Source: Candidatus Gastranaerophilales bacterium (GTDB lineage: Bacteria > Cyanobacteriota > Vampirovibrionia > Gastranaerophilales > JAILCC01). From it: a DNA stretch of 6,461 bases. The stretch is from contig JAKSUS010000069.1 of the NCBI GenBank assembly GCA_024408745.1, positions 1 through 6,461 of the forward strand, read 5' to 3'. Each line of letters begins with the position of its first letter. The stretch's first letter is position 1. A program made the translations under genes and the position numbers. Below, piece after piece: positions 5,263-6,461 of the stretch. The notes beneath the pieces are model-generated. The model made no database searches, had not been told where the DNA came from, and was given only the letters and a program-made list of their open reading frames with translations.

Positions 5263-6461
5263 ATGAATTATCAGGAAAGTATAAAATTATTAACTTCGCA
5301 GGAGAAGTTTCATATTGATTTGAGTTTAACAAGAATGAAAAAACTTGCAGAGATTTTTCATAATCCTCAGGATGATTTAAAAATCATTCATGTCGCAGGT
5401 ACAAACGGCAAAGGCTCTACCTGTGCTATGCTTTCTAAAATTTTTGAAGAAAACGGATATAGAACAGGACTTTTTACAAGCCCGCATATAAAAAAATATA
5501 ATGAGAGATTTAAAATTAATTTTAAAGATATTTCTGATGATGATTTTGCAAAATATTTATTGTTAGTTGAAAATACCGCAAAACAACATAATATTAATTT
5601 AACCGAATTTGAAATACTCACAATGATGGCTTTTTTGTATTTTAAAGATATGAAAACCGATATTGTTCTACTTGAAACAGGCATGGGCGGAAGATTAGAT
5701 GCAACAAATATTATTAATAAACCTCTATTAACCATAATCGTTTCAATAAGTTTCGACCACACAGACAGATTGGGAAAAACCCTTGAGGAAATCGCAGGCG
5801 AAAAAGCAGGGATTTTAAAATCAAATGCTCCTGTTATTATCAGCAAAAATAATTTAGGATATGACGTTATAAAAAATAAAGCAGATGAAATCGGTTCAAA
5901 TGTTTTAACTGTTGAAAAAGATTTTGAACTCTTTGATATTGAAAATAATATTTTTTCAAACGGCGAAAAATGTTTTGAACTTTCTTTAAAAGGAGTTCAT
6001 CAATCTAAAAATTTAACTTTGGTTATAAAAGCATGTGAATATTTGAAAATTAATCCCAATGAAGCGTTAAAAAAAGTCATTTGGAACAGTCGATTAGAAT
6101 ATATAAAAGAAAAAAATTTAATTGTAGATGCGGCACATAATCCTGATGCTGCAAAACTTTTAAAAGATAATCTTGATAAATACTACAAAAATAAAAAAAG
6201 AGCATTTTTATTCGGAGTTCTAAACACAAAAGATTATAAAAAAATTATAGAAAACCTTTTTAACGAAGATGATGAAATATATGTAACTGATAATTTTGCG
6301 CATAATGCGATTGATAAAGGAATTTTAAAAGAAGAAATTTTAAGCCAATATAAAAATATAAAAGTCCAAACGATAAAATTAAATGAAATTGAACAATTTT
6401 TTAATTATAAATTTGACGGAATAAAGATTTGTACAGGTTCGTTTTATATTTGTTCTCATTG
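5263..6461 (+). CDS. folC: Bifunctional dihydrofolate/folylpolyglutamate synthase FolC (3' end outside window)
   Basis: The frame opens at the ATG at 5263, one base after the trmL stop, and is still open at the window end, giving 399 residues of a usual 420 or so. FolC ligates glutamate to dihydropteroate and then to folates, using ATP, in the cytosol. The Mur-ligase-like motifs are present: HVAGTNGKGST (43-53, ATP P-loop), LLETGMGGRLDATN (136-149), SFDHTDRLG (163-171) with IAGEKAGI (177-184, containing the conserved Lys that is carbamylated in relatives), DAAHNPDAA (289-297) and TGSFYI (391-396), which is close to the natural C-terminus. The usual PGRLE loop between the two domains reads NSRLE here (275-279). 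The Arg and the Glu are kept, but Pro-Gly is replaced. No strong Shine-Dalgarno is visible, so it probably relies on coupling to trmL. Bifunctionality is the family default, not shown here. Confidence 0.93.
   Translation, partial: MNYQESIKLLTSQEKFHIDLSLTRMKKLAEIFHNPQDDLKIIHVAGTNGKGSTCAMLSKIFEENGYRTGLFTSPHIKKYNERFKINFKDISDDDFAKYLLLVENTAKQHNINLTEFEILTMMAFLYFKDMKTDIVLLETGMGGRLDATNIINKPLLTIIVSISFDHTDRLGKTLEEIAGEKAGILKSNAPVIISKNNLGYDVIKNKADEIGSNVLTVEKDFELFDIENNIFSNGEKCFELSLKGVHQSKNLTLVIKACEYLKINPNEALKKVIWNSRLEYIKEKNLIVDAAHNPDAAKLLKDNLDKYYKNKKRAFLFGVLNTKDYKKIIENLFNEDDEIYVTDNFAHNAIDKGILKEEILSQYKNIKVQTIKLNEIEQFFNYKFDGIKICTGSFYICSH

Noticed and set aside
5388..5846. Minus-strand open frame of 152 codons
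   Set aside because: It is antisense to the clear folC gene, whose motifs cover the same bases. The translation shows no recognisable domain.

Overview
The window is A+T-rich (roughly 30% G+C by eye) and densely coded. Every gene is on the + strand. It looks like chromosome from an anaerobic or facultative diderm bacterium: two consecutive lipid A genes show a Gram-negative type outer membrane, and a FixX-type ferredoxin suggests ETF-linked electron transfer. Two genes use TTG starts. Low G+C, LpxI-type lipid A synthesis and FixX would suit lineages such as Gastranaerophilales/Vampirovibrionia or Elusimicrobiota. That placement is a guess from gene content and nothing in the window settles it.

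Positions 1-1504: the C-terminal part of a FixX ferredoxin, cut by the window edge, is followed by two closely spaced genes of unknown function. The first encodes a small acidic protein (138 aa) built from two copies of an RWYD-containing helical unit. The second encodes a 292-aa protein with an N-terminal hydrophobic signal or anchor and two diverged copies of one domain. The three genes are spaced 19 and 3 bases apart and may be co-transcribed.

Positions 1505-1597: the only real intergenic gap. It holds a perfect 20-bp A/T palindrome just after a stop codon and a plausible sigma-70-like promoter, so it probably separates two transcription units.

Positions 1598-6461: a tight operon-like run of lpxI, an lpxB/acyltransferase fusion, a CDP-alcohol phosphatidyltransferase gene, trmL and folC (the last cut by the window end). 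Junctions overlap by 4, 8 and 11 bases, and the last gap is 1 base, so translational coupling is likely. LpxI makes lipid X and LpxB condenses lipid X with UDP-diacylglucosamine. The C-terminal half of the LpxB protein is a DUF374 domain, the family that includes the lipid A late acyltransferase LpxJ. The operon therefore encodes consecutive lipid A steps, with disaccharide formation and a probable acylation on one polypeptide. A phospholipid head-group enzyme, a tRNA wobble methyltransferase and folate (polyglutamate) synthesis follow.

The most notable features are the LpxB-DUF374 fusion and the two uncharacterised duplicated-domain proteins. I saw no mobile element, CRISPR array, tRNA or rRNA, and no gene-free stretch longer than 93 bases.
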